A DNA stretch of 64,000 nt from Silanimonas sp. (GTDB taxonomy: Bacteria > Pseudomonadota > Gammaproteobacteria > Xanthomonadales > Xanthomonadaceae), in assembly GCF_027531545.1 (NCBI RefSeq), contig NZ_JAPZSC010000033.1:40577-104576 (forward strand), given 5' to 3'. Under the pieces are notes generated by a model. It was not told the DNA's origin and did no database searches. It worked only from the letters and a program-made list of their open reading frames with translations. The translations under genes were made by a program, and so were the position numbers. Of the stretch, positions 8,783-19,359 are shown one piece after another; the stretch's first letter is position 1, and each line of letters begins with the position of its first letter.

Positions 8783-9199
8783 ATGGCCAGCGCGTTCAGC
8801 CCGACCACGGCGCTGGCGCTGGCCGACGCGATCCTCGCGTTGCACCTCGCCATCGTCGCCTTCAACGTCGTGATGCCGCCGGCGATTCTCGCCGGCGCGT
8901 GGCGTGACTGGCGCTGGGTGCGGCATCGCGGGCTGCGCGTGCTGCATCTCGGCGGCATGGCCGTGGTCGCCCTGCAGGCCGCGCTCGGCGACCTGTGCTT
9001 CCTTACCGTCTGGGAGGCCGAGCTGCGCCGCGGCGCCGGCGAACACGGCAGCGGCGGCGGCTTCATCGAAACCCTGCTCGCCGAGGCCCTCTATGTCGAC
9101 GTGCCGCTGGCCGTTCTGATCCCGGTCTATCTCGGCTGGGCCGCGCTGTCGCTGGCCCTGTGGTGGCTCGTGCCGCCGAAGCGGCGCGGCCGGCGCTGA
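8783..9199 (+). CDS. DUF2784-type small integral membrane protein
   Basis: This is a membrane protein of about 138 residues with three or four hydrophobic helices, matching DUF2784 in layout: ALADAILALHLAIVAFNV, VLHLGGMAVVALQAALGD, and a C-terminal VPLAVLIPVYLGWAALSLAL. Function unknown. A TTG at 8768 could lengthen it by five residues; the ATG is preferred. It follows the amidohydrolase by 18 bp, so co-transcription is plausible, and it converges on the DUF5916 gene. Confidence 0.65.
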   Translation: MASAFSPTTALALADAILALHLAIVAFNVVMPPAILAGAWRDWRWVRHRGLRVLHLGGMAVVALQAALGDLCFLTVWEAELRRGAGEHGSGGGFIETLLAEALYVDVPLAVLIPVYLGWAALSLALWWLVPPKRRGRR

Positions 9200-9206
9200 C
9201 CCCGCC

Positions 9207-11483
9207 TCAGATCGTGAAGCGGTAGCTCAGCTTGACGAGCAGCTGCTCCGAGTCGCGCAGGTCGAAGGCGTTGCTGAACTCGTCGCCGAGGCTGAAGCCG
9301 TCCTGCGATTCCTGGAACAGCGAACCGCCGCGCACGTAGGCGATGTAGAGGTCGGAGAGCGGCGCGATCTGGTAGCGGTAGCGCACCTGGAAGCCGAGGT
9401 TGCGCAGCGCGAAGTCGTCGAGCGGCTCGGTAGTGCGGCTTGCGACGCCGCCCGGCGCCACGCGCCAGAGCGCACGGGCCTCGGCGTCGAGGCCGATGGC
9501 TTCGAGGCGCACGCGCAGTTCCTGCTTCGCATCGATCTGCCAGGTGGTGCCGGCCGAGAGGAAGGCCTGCTGGCCGGCGAATTGCCCCAGCGCGTTGCCG
9601 CCACGCCAGATCACCCAGTCCGGGTTGTCGATGAGCTGCAGGCTCGCCGTGAAACGCAGGCGCTCGTTGGCGTGATAGGTGGTTTCGCCGAGAAGTTCGA
9701 CCATCCGCCGACCGCCACCATCGAAACCTTCATTGGCGCTGCGGAATTTGCCGTAGTGCTCGAAGCGCCCCTCGGGCGAACGCGCCCAGTAACGCTCGGC
9801 GAAGATCCCCACGCGACGCGGCAGGCGCACGTGGCCGTTGCCGCGCAGGACGAGATCGTCGTTGAACGGGCCGGTGACGAACACGTCCCAGAGCCGGTTG
9901 CCGCCGTCGCGGTACTCGCTGTACTGGTTGATCGCCACGGTGTTGAAGAGGCGCAGGCCGCGGTCGTTGTAGCGGCTCGAGGCGGCGTAGCGCGTCTGGT
10001 GCGAGGCGAACCGGCTGTCCTCGGGAAGATCGGCCTCGCGCTTCGCGACCTCGTAGCGCACGTAGTTGAAATTGTTGCGCTCGAGGAAGCCGAAATCGTT
10101 CAGCTGCAGGTTCTTGCCGAGGTGCAGCGCATACAGCTGCTGCCGCCAGCCCTGTCCGAGCTCGTGGTCGATGCGCAGCTGCCCGCCGCTGTCGCGGCCG
10201 CCGCGGGTGGGATCCTCGATGTCGGAGGCCGCGAGCCCGCCGCGCACGGTCAGGCCGTCATGCGGCGTCCAGGCCTGGTCGAACGAGGCCACGCGCGCCA
10301 CGCGGTCGAGGAAGGGCCGCTTCACTTCGGTCAGCATCGCGCCGCTGGTCCAGCCTTCGCCGGCCGTGCTGGCGCGCGCCGCGACGAAATCGCGCCCCGC
10401 CGGGCCGTCCTCGGTCGCCGCGAACAGGCCATAGCCGATGCGGCCCGCGCTGCCGTTGAGCTTCACCGCGCCGGTCACGTCGCCGGCACCGCGGCCATCG
10501 TCGGCGCCAGCGCCAACGCGGCGGGTGTAGAGCAGCCGGTTGGCGTTGTTCAGGCCGCCGAAGCCGACGTCGAAGTAGGCCTGGTTCTCGGTGAAGAACG
10601 GCCGCTTGTCGTTGAAGAACACCTCGGTCGCGCCGAAGTTCACCACCAGCTCGTCGCTCTCCACCTGTCCGAAATCCGGGTTCAGCGTGGCCGAGAGCTG
10701 GAAGCGCCCGTTCGGCTTCCAGAACAGGTCGGCACCGGCGGCGCCGCGGAAGCGGCCGTCCACTTGGTCCTGCAGGCCCGAGACATAGGGCGTGATGGCG
10801 AGCAGCGACTGCTCGAAGGCCGGCACCTCGATCTTCTCGAGTACCGACAGGAAGCGCGGCTCGTTCCAACTCACCGCCGGCCAGCCGTAGCGCGCATTGC
10901 TGTGGCCGATCACGCGGTCCAGCGAGAGCCCGATCGTGCGTTGGCCGTCCTTCGCCTGCGCCATCGGCGCGACGTGCCACGGGATCAGCACCTCCGCCGA
11001 CCAGCCCTCGGGGTCCTCCGAGGTGGCCTGCCGCCAGTCGCCGTCCCAGTCGTCGTTGAACTGGTTCTCGTTGGCGATCGTGGTGTCGCCGATGTCGCCC
11101 GCCATCGTCACCACGAAGTTGTAGCCATTGCGGCCGTCGCCGTCGAAATCGACATAGACGTTGACGCGGTCCGCGGGCGGAACGTTGTCGCGGCCGCCGC
11201 GCGGCGCGAGCCGAGGCACGCCGGCGGGCTGGTGGTTGCGGAAGGCGATGGCGAGGCCGTCAGGGGTCGATTTCACCCAGGCTTCGGTGCCGAGCGACGC
11301 CGGCTCGCGGGTCAGCGGCTGCACCCCGCGGAAATCGGTGATGTGACGGGCGTCCGCCCACTCGGCGGAATCGATGCGGCCGTCGAGCGTGATCGCCGTC
11401 CTTGCAGCGAGCCCCTGCGCGGACAGGGCAGCGAGCAGGGCGAGGCCGAGGCGCGTCGGCGAGGGAGGGAACACTGGGCGCAT
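9207..11483 (-). CDS. DUF5916 outer-membrane protein with CBM9-like N-domain
   Basis: This 758-residue exported protein has a signal peptide of about 27 residues. An N-terminal CBM9-like beta domain follows (about 35-230), with ITLDGRIDSAEW, VNVYVDFDGDGRNGYNF and EVLIPWHV. The remainder is a DUF5916 beta-barrel-like region rich in alternating aromatic residues (PDFGQVESDELVVNFGATE, ENQAYFDVG), ending in LVKLSYRFTI, a typical outer-membrane insertion end. Function is not established; related proteins sit beside exported hydrolases. The convergent amidohydrolase nearby may be a partner, but that is only context. Confidence 0.8.
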   Translation of the reverse strand: MRPVFPPSPTRLGLALLAALSAQGLAARTAITLDGRIDSAEWADARHITDFRGVQPLTREPASLGTEAWVKSTPDGLAIAFRNHQPAGVPRLAPRGGRDNVPPADRVNVYVDFDGDGRNGYNFVVTMAGDIGDTTIANENQFNDDWDGDWRQATSEDPEGWSAEVLIPWHVAPMAQAKDGQRTIGLSLDRVIGHSNARYGWPAVSWNEPRFLSVLEKIEVPAFEQSLLAITPYVSGLQDQVDGRFRGAAGADLFWKPNGRFQLSATLNPDFGQVESDELVVNFGATEVFFNDKRPFFTENQAYFDVGFGGLNNANRLLYTRRVGAGADDGRGAGDVTGAVKLNGSAGRIGYGLFAATEDGPAGRDFVAARASTAGEGWTSGAMLTEVKRPFLDRVARVASFDQAWTPHDGLTVRGGLAASDIEDPTRGGRDSGGQLRIDHELGQGWRQQLYALHLGKNLQLNDFGFLERNNFNYVRYEVAKREADLPEDSRFASHQTRYAASSRYNDRGLRLFNTVAINQYSEYRDGGNRLWDVFVTGPFNDDLVLRGNGHVRLPRRVGIFAERYWARSPEGRFEHYGKFRSANEGFDGGGRRMVELLGETTYHANERLRFTASLQLIDNPDWVIWRGGNALGQFAGQQAFLSAGTTWQIDAKQELRVRLEAIGLDAEARALWRVAPGGVASRTTEPLDDFALRNLGFQVRYRYQIAPLSDLYIAYVRGGSLFQESQDGFSLGDEFSNAFDLRDSEQLLVKLSYRFTI

Positions 11484-11581
11484 GGCGGCCTCGGGGCGAA
11501 CAACGGCCGACAGCCTAAACGTCGACCGGGCGCACGCGTCACCCGGAAGTCACCCCGCCCGGGGGCAGGGTCAGCCGCGAT

Positions 11582-12094
11582 TCACTTCTTCGCCGCGGCC
11601 TTCTTGCGCGGCTTCTTCGGCTTCGGCTCGTCCTTGGGCTGCAGCATGGTGCCGGTGCACTTGGCCGAGCCGCAGCGGCATTCCCACAGCTTCTTCAGCG
11701 CCGGGGTGTAGGGCTCGTCGAGCACGATGCCGTAGTTGTAGCTCAGCTCCTCGCCCGCGGCGATGTCGCGCAGGGCGTGGATGTAGACCTTGTCCTTGTG
11801 CTTCTTGCCCTTGGCGTTCTCTTCCTGCACGGCCTCGCAGTTCGGCGCGCAGCTGTGGTTGATCCAGCGCGCCACGTTGCCGTCGATGTTCGCGTCGATC
11901 ACGAACTCGTCGTTGAGGCTGAACAGGAAGGTGTGGCCGGTCTCGTCGTGGCCGGCGTAATCGGCATCGACGTCGGCATGGGCGCGCACTTCGCCCTTGT
12001 AACGCACCACGCGCTCGCCCTTGGCGATGGCCTCGGTGGCGAACACGCCGTTGCCATGGATGGACGACTGGCGGCGTTCGATTTTCTTTGGCAT
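11582..12094 (-). CDS. SET-domain protein-lysine methyltransferase
   Basis: This compact 170-residue SET-domain protein would use SAM to methylate a protein lysine. All core elements are present: HGNGVFA at 13-19, the pseudoknot pair NHSCAPN at 79-85 and ELSYNYG at 116-122, and a post-SET cysteine cluster CRCGSAKC at 139-146 that can share zinc with C82/C86. The C-terminal 20 residues are lysine/proline-rich, like the tail of a DNA- or histone-like protein, and may be autosubstrate or nucleic-acid-binding (inference). The substrate in bacteria is unknown. It is divergent from the metal transporter gene. Confidence 0.85.
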   Translation of the reverse strand: MPKKIERRQSSIHGNGVFATEAIAKGERVVRYKGEVRAHADVDADYAGHDETGHTFLFSLNDEFVIDANIDGNVARWINHSCAPNCEAVQEENAKGKKHKDKVYIHALRDIAAGEELSYNYGIVLDEPYTPALKKLWECRCGSAKCTGTMLQPKDEPKPKKPRKKAAAKK

Positions 12095-12156
12095 GGGTCA
12101 AGGCGCGTGGCAGGAAGAAGCCTATTCTGGCCGTGTACCGAGCGCAGGAACAGCCC

Positions 12157-13176
12157 ATGTCCGCCGTCGAGAGTTGGCACGAGGAAATGCAGTCGGCTTG
12201 GCTCTACCGGCGCCTCGCCCTCGCCGAGCGCGATGCGCGGATGGCCGCGCTGTTCGAGCGGCTGGCCGGAACGGCCGAGCAGCAGGCCCAGCGCTGGGCG
12301 GCATTGGCGCCCGCCCTACCCGCATTCGCTCCGACACCCCGGGCCAAGCTGGCCGCCGCCCTCCTGCGCCGCGTGCCACCGCGTCGACTGCTGCCCCTGC
12401 TGCGCGCCCTGAAGGTGCGCGGGCTCTCGGCCTACGACGCCGCACCGGCCGGCCATGCCCGGCACACCCGCGTCGAGGACATCGGCCATCGCCATCGCGG
12501 GCCGGGTGGCGGCTCCTTGCGTGCCGCGGTGTTCGGCATCAACGACGGCCTCGTTTCCAATGCCAGCCTGATCCTCGGCATGGTCGGCGCGGGCTCCGGC
12601 GATGCGACGGTGCTGGCCGCCGGTGTCGCCGGCCTGCTCGCCGGCGCGCTGTCGATGGCGGCCGGCGAGTACGTCTCGGTGCGCTCGCAGCGCGAGCTGT
12701 TCGAGTACCAGATCGGGCTGGAGCGCGAGGAGCTCGCCGAGTACCCCGAAGCCGAAGCGGAGGAGCTGGCCCTGATCTACGCCGCCCGCGGCATCGATCC
12801 GGCGGACGCGCGGCGCATGGCCGACCAGCTGGTCGCCAACCCCGAGCACGCGCTCGACGTGCTGGCGCGCGAGGAGCTGGGCCTGAACCCCGACGACCTC
12901 GGCTCCCCCTGGGGCGCGGCGATTTCGTCCTTCCTCGCCTTCGCCGTCGGCGCCACCCTGCCCTTGCTGCCCTTCCTCTTCGGCGCTGCCTTGCCAATGG
13001 CGGCCTACGTCGGCGGCGCGCTCTCGGCCGTCGGCCTGTTCGCCACCGGTGCGGCGATGAGCCTGTTCTCGGGGCGCAATGCCTTCGGCGGCGGCTTCCG
13101 GATGCTGGCCATCGGCGGCGGGGCCGGCGCCCTCACCTTCGCGATCGGCCACCTGCTGGGTGGCGTGATCGCCTGA
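12157..13176 (+). CDS. VIT1/CCC1-family metal transporter with rubrerythrin-like N-domain
   Basis: This 339-residue protein joins an N-terminal helical rubrerythrin/ferritin-like segment (1-100) to a CCC1/VIT1 transporter. The transporter part shows FGINDGLVSNASLILGM, about five membrane helices and the acidic cytosolic metal-binding region YQIGLEREELAEYPEAEAEE. Family members move iron or manganese; the MbfA group exports iron. The N-domain lacks the usual ExxH ligand pair, having EQQAQ where EERH is common, so the ferroxidase site is probably degenerate. ATG 12157 was chosen; upstream in-frame codons run into the divergent SET gene. Confidence 0.82.
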   Translation: MSAVESWHEEMQSAWLYRRLALAERDARMAALFERLAGTAEQQAQRWAALAPALPAFAPTPRAKLAAALLRRVPPRRLLPLLRALKVRGLSAYDAAPAGHARHTRVEDIGHRHRGPGGGSLRAAVFGINDGLVSNASLILGMVGAGSGDATVLAAGVAGLLAGALSMAAGEYVSVRSQRELFEYQIGLEREELAEYPEAEAEELALIYAARGIDPADARRMADQLVANPEHALDVLAREELGLNPDDLGSPWGAAISSFLAFAVGATLPLLPFLFGAALPMAAYVGGALSAVGLFATGAAMSLFSGRNAFGGGFRMLAIGGGAGALTFAIGHLLGGVIA

Positions 13177-13191
13177 GGCCGCGGCTCAGGC
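13171..13191. terminator. Palindrome spanning two convergent stop codons
   Basis: Arms GCCTGAG and CTCAGGC flank a GC-rich 7-nt centre. The palindrome contains the TGA of the transporter gene and the stop of the opposite gene. It could act as a bidirectional terminator, but no T-run follows on either strand. Confidence 0.3.
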
Positions 13192-13761
13192 AGCCACGGG
13201 GCGCGCGTCGCGGTTCATCCGCCAGCGCCGCTCCTGCAGCACGATTACCGCGAGATAGAGCACGACCACAGCTGCAGGAATCGCCACATAACGATGGTCG
13301 GGCAGCGCGTAGTGCAGCCCCAGCACGGCCACGACACGGGCCACCGCGTGGGCGTAGCCGATCCAGTGGCCGATGATCCAGCTGTAGACCATCCACATCG
13401 AGACACTGAGCACGGCGACGCCGAGCGGCATCGCGCTGGGCTCGACGATGCCGAAAGGGATGGCGATGGCGTAGGCCAGCAGGGCCTGCGCCATGCCGAC
13501 GAAGAACAGGTTCTGGAACGCGTTCTTCGGCTTGGTCTTGTCGAGGAAATCCTCGCCGGTGAGCTTCGAGAGCCCCATGCCGAGGTAGGCGATCATGCCG
13601 GTGGCGATCACCAGCACCAGCAGCATCGTCGACTCCGGGAGGAACAGGCCGGCCACGCCCACCGCGGCCCAGGCGATCGTGCCAGCCAGCGGCATGGCCA
13701 GCCCACGCGCGGCCGCGAACTCGGCGCGCTGGATTTCAAGGCTGCGCTCAGAAAAAGACAT
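13186..13761 (-). CDS. DUF7010-like integral membrane protein
   Basis: This 191-residue membrane protein has about six hydrophobic helices after a soluble N-terminal MSFSERSLEIQRAEFAAARG. It resembles the DUF7010 family (GMGLSKLTGEDF, NAFQNLFFVGMAQALLAYA, IIGHWIGYAHAVARVV). Function unknown. The start at 13761 overlaps the upstream 54-residue gene by 14 bases, so the two are probably one transcript. The family name is from memory and is less sure than the membrane topology. Confidence 0.6.
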   Translation of the reverse strand: MSFSERSLEIQRAEFAAARGLAMPLAGTIAWAAVGVAGLFLPESTMLLVLVIATGMIAYLGMGLSKLTGEDFLDKTKPKNAFQNLFFVGMAQALLAYAIAIPFGIVEPSAMPLGVAVLSVSMWMVYSWIIGHWIGYAHAVARVVAVLGLHYALPDHRYVAIPAAVVVLYLAVIVLQERRWRMNRDARPVAA

Positions 13762-13912
13762 GGCGCATCCATCCAAAGCCACCGGTCCAGTACGCCACCC
13801 AGGCGAAGCCAAAGCTGGCCCAGCCGAAGCCCTTGGCCGCCTTGATGGCCTTGCCCGCCACGAAGGCGGCGCCGGCGATCAGGGCGATGCGGGTCAGGTC
13901 ACGCGATTCCAT
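13748..13912 (-). CDS. Small membrane protein of unknown family
   Basis: This 54-residue protein starts MESRDLTRIALIAGAAFVAG and carries one or two hydrophobic helices ending in an aromatic tail (WTGGFGWMRHVFF). GAGAGC before the start at 13912 is a fair ribosome site. I do not recognise a family. It overlaps the DUF7010-like gene and may be a small partner subunit. Confidence 0.5.
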   Translation of the reverse strand: MESRDLTRIALIAGAAFVAGKAIKAAKGFGWASFGFAWVAYWTGGFGWMRHVFF

Positions 13913-14040
13913 GGTGCTCTCCTCATCGCTTCGACCATCGAAGCGTGGGGACAGTGTCGCGAAGGCCTGCACATGGCCCCATCCACGGGCGTCAGGACTT
14001 GTGGGTGACGGGTGTCACCTGGGCCAGCGGCGCCAGAGGC

Positions 14041-15615
14041 TCACCAATCGGTCGGGGCGTAATCCTTCAAGAACTGGCCCCATACGTGCTGGCCGCTATT
14101 GATGCCGCCGATGATGGGATCAACGATGCGCGCCGCACCGTCCACGATGTCGAGCGGCGGATGGAAGCGCTCCTCGATGGCCTTGCGTGCCGCGATTTCA
14201 ATCGGGTCTTCGTCGGTCACCCATCCGGTGTCGACCGCATTCATGTGGATGCCGTCACCGTGGTAATCGGCGGCGGACGTGCGCGTCATCATGTTCAGCG
14301 CCGCCTTCGCCATGTTCGTATGCGGATGCTTGGTGGTCTTGAAGTTGCGATAGAACTGCCCCTCCACCGCCGACACGTTCACGATGTGCTTGTCGCGTTC
14401 CGGCGTGCGCAGCATGAGGGTCTTCAGGCGCGCATTGATGATGAAGGGCGCGACCGCGTTGACCAGCTGTGTTTCGAGCAGCTCCACCGCCGGCACTTCA
14501 TCCATCTGCAAACGCCACGAGTTCCGACCGCGCAAATCCACTTGCTGCAGGTCTTTGTCGACGCGGCCTTCCGGAAACAGATGCGCCTGCCCCAGCAGCT
14601 CGTCGGCCAGCAGCGGAACCTGCGAAAGCTCGGCCGCACGCGCAATGCCCGCCTGCGTGGCCAAGTTCGGGCCATCCACCAAGGCCTGACTGCCACCCGG
14701 CAGCAGGTCCGCCGCGCGCAAGCCTTCGTAGCCGCCCACCAGCTTGCGAATGTGCTCCGGCAACTCGTGCAGGGCTTTCGTTTCGCCAGCCATCATGTGG
14801 GCATAGAAGGCTGGCGGGCGGCGCACCGTCTGGCAGGCGTTGTTGATGATGAAGTCGAGGCGCGGCCGGGTCGCGACCAACTCGGCACAGAACGCTTCCA
14901 CGCTGGGCGTGTGGCGAAGGTCGAGTCCGAACACTTCAAGCCGATGGCCCCACTCCGCGAAATCCGGCTCCTGCGCGTAGCGCTGCGCGGAGTCGCGGGG
15001 GAATCGCGTGGTCACGATCAGGTCGGCACCGGCACGAAGCAGCTTCAATCCGGCCTGGTAGCCAATCTTCACCCGGCCGCCGGTGAGCAGCGCCACACGC
15101 CCACGGAGATCCGTGGTCTCGGTGCGCTTGAAGAAGTTCAGCTCCGCGCAGGGCGGGCAGAGCTGGTCGTAGAAGTGGTGCACGTGCGTGTACTTCTGCT
15201 TGCACACATAGCAGTGCAGAAGCTCGGGCGATTCGCCCAGCAGAACCGGCTCGGCCGCATTGTTGCGCGGATCGTGCTGGCCGGCAGGATGCGGCGGGAA
15301 ACAATTCGGCGTGGTGAACACCGGCTTGCTGCGCAAGGTGCGGATGCCGGTTTGGTCGAGCAAGGCTTCGGTCTTCTTCGCCTTCTCGCGAGCGGCTTCC
15401 CGCAGCGCTTCTTTGTTTTTCTTGCGTCGTTCGCGCGGCTCCGGGTGATGCACCAAGGCCACCGCCTGCAGCAGGCGAACACGCTCGGCCTCGGGCAAAG
15501 CCTCGAGCAGCGCGCGGTCGTCGCGCACGGCTTCGAGCAGCTCAATCGCCGTGCGGGCGCGATCAGGGAAGGAAGCAGCCTCGTCAACGGGCGAGGTGTG
15601 AAGCGTTTGGGTCAT
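14041..15615 (-). CDS. SDR-family oxidoreductase with internal zinc ribbon
   Basis: This 524-residue protein has a charged helical N-terminus (1-90), then a zinc-ribbon-like C135-x2-C138...C153-x2-C156, then a Rossmann SDR domain (about 170-524) with LLTGGRVKIGY at 177-186 and INNACQT at 257-263. In the active site S415 is present (NVSAVEG) and K437 is present (NMAKAAL), but the position four before that lysine is T433, not the usual Tyr. NAD(P) binding is likely; classic SDR chemistry is uncertain. Codon use is a little less GC-biased than in neighbours. It is divergent from the SUF operon and stands alone. Confidence 0.75.
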   Translation of the reverse strand: MTQTLHTSPVDEAASFPDRARTAIELLEAVRDDRALLEALPEAERVRLLQAVALVHHPEPRERRKKNKEALREAAREKAKKTEALLDQTGIRTLRSKPVFTTPNCFPPHPAGQHDPRNNAAEPVLLGESPELLHCYVCKQKYTHVHHFYDQLCPPCAELNFFKRTETTDLRGRVALLTGGRVKIGYQAGLKLLRAGADLIVTTRFPRDSAQRYAQEPDFAEWGHRLEVFGLDLRHTPSVEAFCAELVATRPRLDFIINNACQTVRRPPAFYAHMMAGETKALHELPEHIRKLVGGYEGLRAADLLPGGSQALVDGPNLATQAGIARAAELSQVPLLADELLGQAHLFPEGRVDKDLQQVDLRGRNSWRLQMDEVPAVELLETQLVNAVAPFIINARLKTLMLRTPERDKHIVNVSAVEGQFYRNFKTTKHPHTNMAKAALNMMTRTSAADYHGDGIHMNAVDTGWVTDEDPIEIAARKAIEERFHPPLDIVDGAARIVDPIIGGINSGQHVWGQFLKDYAPTDW

Positions 15616-15760
15616 GGGGTAGGCCGTGAAGCGCGATTGCGCAAAGAGAAGGCGCGTCAGCGCTGATCGAAGGCGTGTCGGCAGGCGCCGCCTGCGAGCG
15701 CGCATTGTCTCCGGAACCGGGCCCGGCCACACGGCTGGCGGGCCCTTCACACCCCGCCGA

Positions 15761-15789
15761 TTGAGCGGGCCGGGGTCAATCCGTACAAT
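15761..15789 (+). promoter_or_regulatory. Sigma-70 promoter of the SUF operon
   Basis: TTGAGC at 15761-15766 and TACAAT at 15784-15789 are separated by 17 bp, a near-consensus sigma-70 promoter about 75 nt before the regulator gene. The Rrf2 regulator it drives probably binds here and represses its own operon; no operator could be assigned by eye. Confidence 0.6.
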
Positions 15790-15864
15790 TCCGGTCCTGA
15801 TTCAGCCCGGGGCCGCCCGGGCTCCGGCCAGCCCCTCCGCCAGCCCCTGCGAGCGACCGCCCCG

Positions 15865-16326
15865 ATGCTCCGCGTCACCAAGCTCACCGACTACGCCACC
15901 GTGGTGCTCACGGTGCTCGCCGAGCAGGCCGAGCGCGTGCACAGCGCCGCCGAGCTGGCCGAGCGCTCGCGGGTGGAAGCGGCGACGGTCGCCAAGGTGC
16001 TGAAGCTCCTGGCACAGGCCGGACTGGTCGAGAGTTTCCGCGGCGCGGCCGGCGGCTACCGGCTGGCACGGCCGGCGGCGCACATCCGCTTGGCCGACAT
16101 CGTCGAGGCCCTGGAGGGCCCGCTGGGCATGACCGCCTGCAGCGTCCACGACGGCGACTGCGGCATCGAGGCCCATTGCGGCATCCGGGCCGGCTGGCAG
16201 CGCATCAACGACGTGCTGCTCGATGCGCTGAACCGCACCACCTTGGCCGACATGCTGGCGCCCGTGCCGGTCCCGGCCCCGAAGAACCCCAAAGCCATCC
16301 CGGCCGCCCTGGTCCCGTCGACCTGA
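15865..16326 (+). CDS. Rrf2-family SUF Fe-S assembly regulator
   Basis: This 153-residue Rrf2 regulator has an N-terminal winged helix (about 1-75: [41 protein letters not shown]). The three conserved cysteines C92, C99 and C105 that would ligate an Fe-S cluster are in place. It matches the SUF-operon regulator subfamily related to IscR. As first gene of the operon it probably senses cluster status and represses sufBCDS when clusters are abundant. The proline-rich tail after residue 130 is probably disordered. Confidence 0.9.
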   Translation: MLRVTKLTDYATVVLTVLAEQAERVHSAAELAERSRVEAATVAKVLKLLAQAGLVESFRGAAGGYRLARPAAHIRLADIVEALEGPLGMTACSVHDGDCGIEAHCGIRAGWQRINDVLLDALNRTTLADMLAPVPVPAPKNPKAIPAALVPST

Positions 16327-16348
16327 GCGCGCCCCGAGGAGAGCCACC

Positions 16349-17820
<1,472 letters not shown>

Positions 17821-17824
<4 letters not shown>

Positions 17825-18162
17825 GCATGGACAGCGACCTTCGTGCCGCGTACCGCGGCGAGTTGGCGCAAGCCGATGCGCTCGAGTCGGCCGGCGACTG
17901 GGCAGGCGCCTTCCGCCACCTCGAGCGCGCCCATATCCTCGGGCAGCGCCACACACTGGCACACACGCGGACCCACCTCAGGATGCTGCGCAACGGGTGG
18001 AAGCGCGCCGATGCGCGGGAACTGTTCGGACAGGTCGTCCGCAGCGTCGCCGCCCTCACCAAGACGGTCTTCTGGGTCCCGGCGGGCAACACGGGAGGGG
18101 CCAACGTCCACCCCCTGAAGCCCATGCCGATCCCGGACGACCTGAAGCCTTGGCTGGAGTAG
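17821..18162 (+). CDS. DUF3703 protein inside the SUF operon
   Basis: This 113-residue protein resembles DUF3703: [42 protein letters not shown], then a C-terminal [22 protein letters not shown]. It is probably soluble and mostly helical, and histidine-rich in the middle ([15 protein letters not shown]), which could bind metal. No function is established. The ATG overlaps the sufB stop, so its translation is coupled to sufB. Its position between sufB and sufC suggests a role tied to cluster assembly, but that is context only. Confidence 0.7.
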
Positions 18163-18166
18163 GCCC

Positions 18167-18586
18167 ATGACGAACGCCACCGCCAGCCCCTTTCTTCCTG
18201 GCCAGACCGCGCTGCGTGCCCTGCTCGCCGGGCTTTCGCCGCAGCTGTGGGCCATCCCACGGATCATCCGCGCACAGCCGGTCGAGGCGGCGCTGCCGCC
18301 CAACGCCATCGTCGTGGTGCGCGAAGCCGAAGGCACGACGGTGATCGAATCGATCGCTGACCACACGCCCTCCGAAGGCGAGCCGCAGTGGGCGCAGATC
18401 ACGCTGGCCGTCGATTCCAGCCTGGAAGCCGTGGGCCTCACCGCCGCCGTGGCGAAAGCCCTCGGTGACGCCGGCATTCCCTGCAACGTCGTGGCCGCGA
18501 TGCACCACGACCATCTATTCGTCCCGTGGGCCCAGCGCGACGCCGCGATGGCCGCCCTCCAGACCCTTTCCGCCGAGCACCGCTGA
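18167..18586 (+). CDS. ACT-domain protein (two-ACT small family)
   Basis: This 139-residue protein has two ACT-like halves. The C-terminal half shows the conserved ITLAVDSSLEAVGLTAAVAKAL and GIPCNVVAAMHHDHLFVP of a small stand-alone ACT family. ACT folds usually sense amino acids. No enzyme domain is attached. It sits between DUF3703 and sufC, spaced 4 and 8 bp. A role in sensing cysteine or another sulfur donor would fit the operon but is speculative. Confidence 0.75.
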   Translation: MTNATASPFLPGQTALRALLAGLSPQLWAIPRIIRAQPVEAALPPNAIVVVREAEGTTVIESIADHTPSEGEPQWAQITLAVDSSLEAVGLTAAVAKALGDAGIPCNVVAAMHHDHLFVPWAQRDAAMAALQTLSAEHR

Positions 18587-18594
18587 GCCGCCCC

Positions 18595-19355
<761 letters not shown>

Positions 19356-19359
<4 letters not shown>

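Noticed and set aside
6812..9046. Upstream part of the 979-codon minus-strand open frame
   Set aside because: It runs antisense to osmC-frame and amidohydrolase codons; only its last 234 codons form a hydrolase.
9582..11711. Large plus-strand open frame opposite DUF5916
   Set aside because: No motifs and valine/alanine/arginine bias typical of antisense frames in high-GC DNA.
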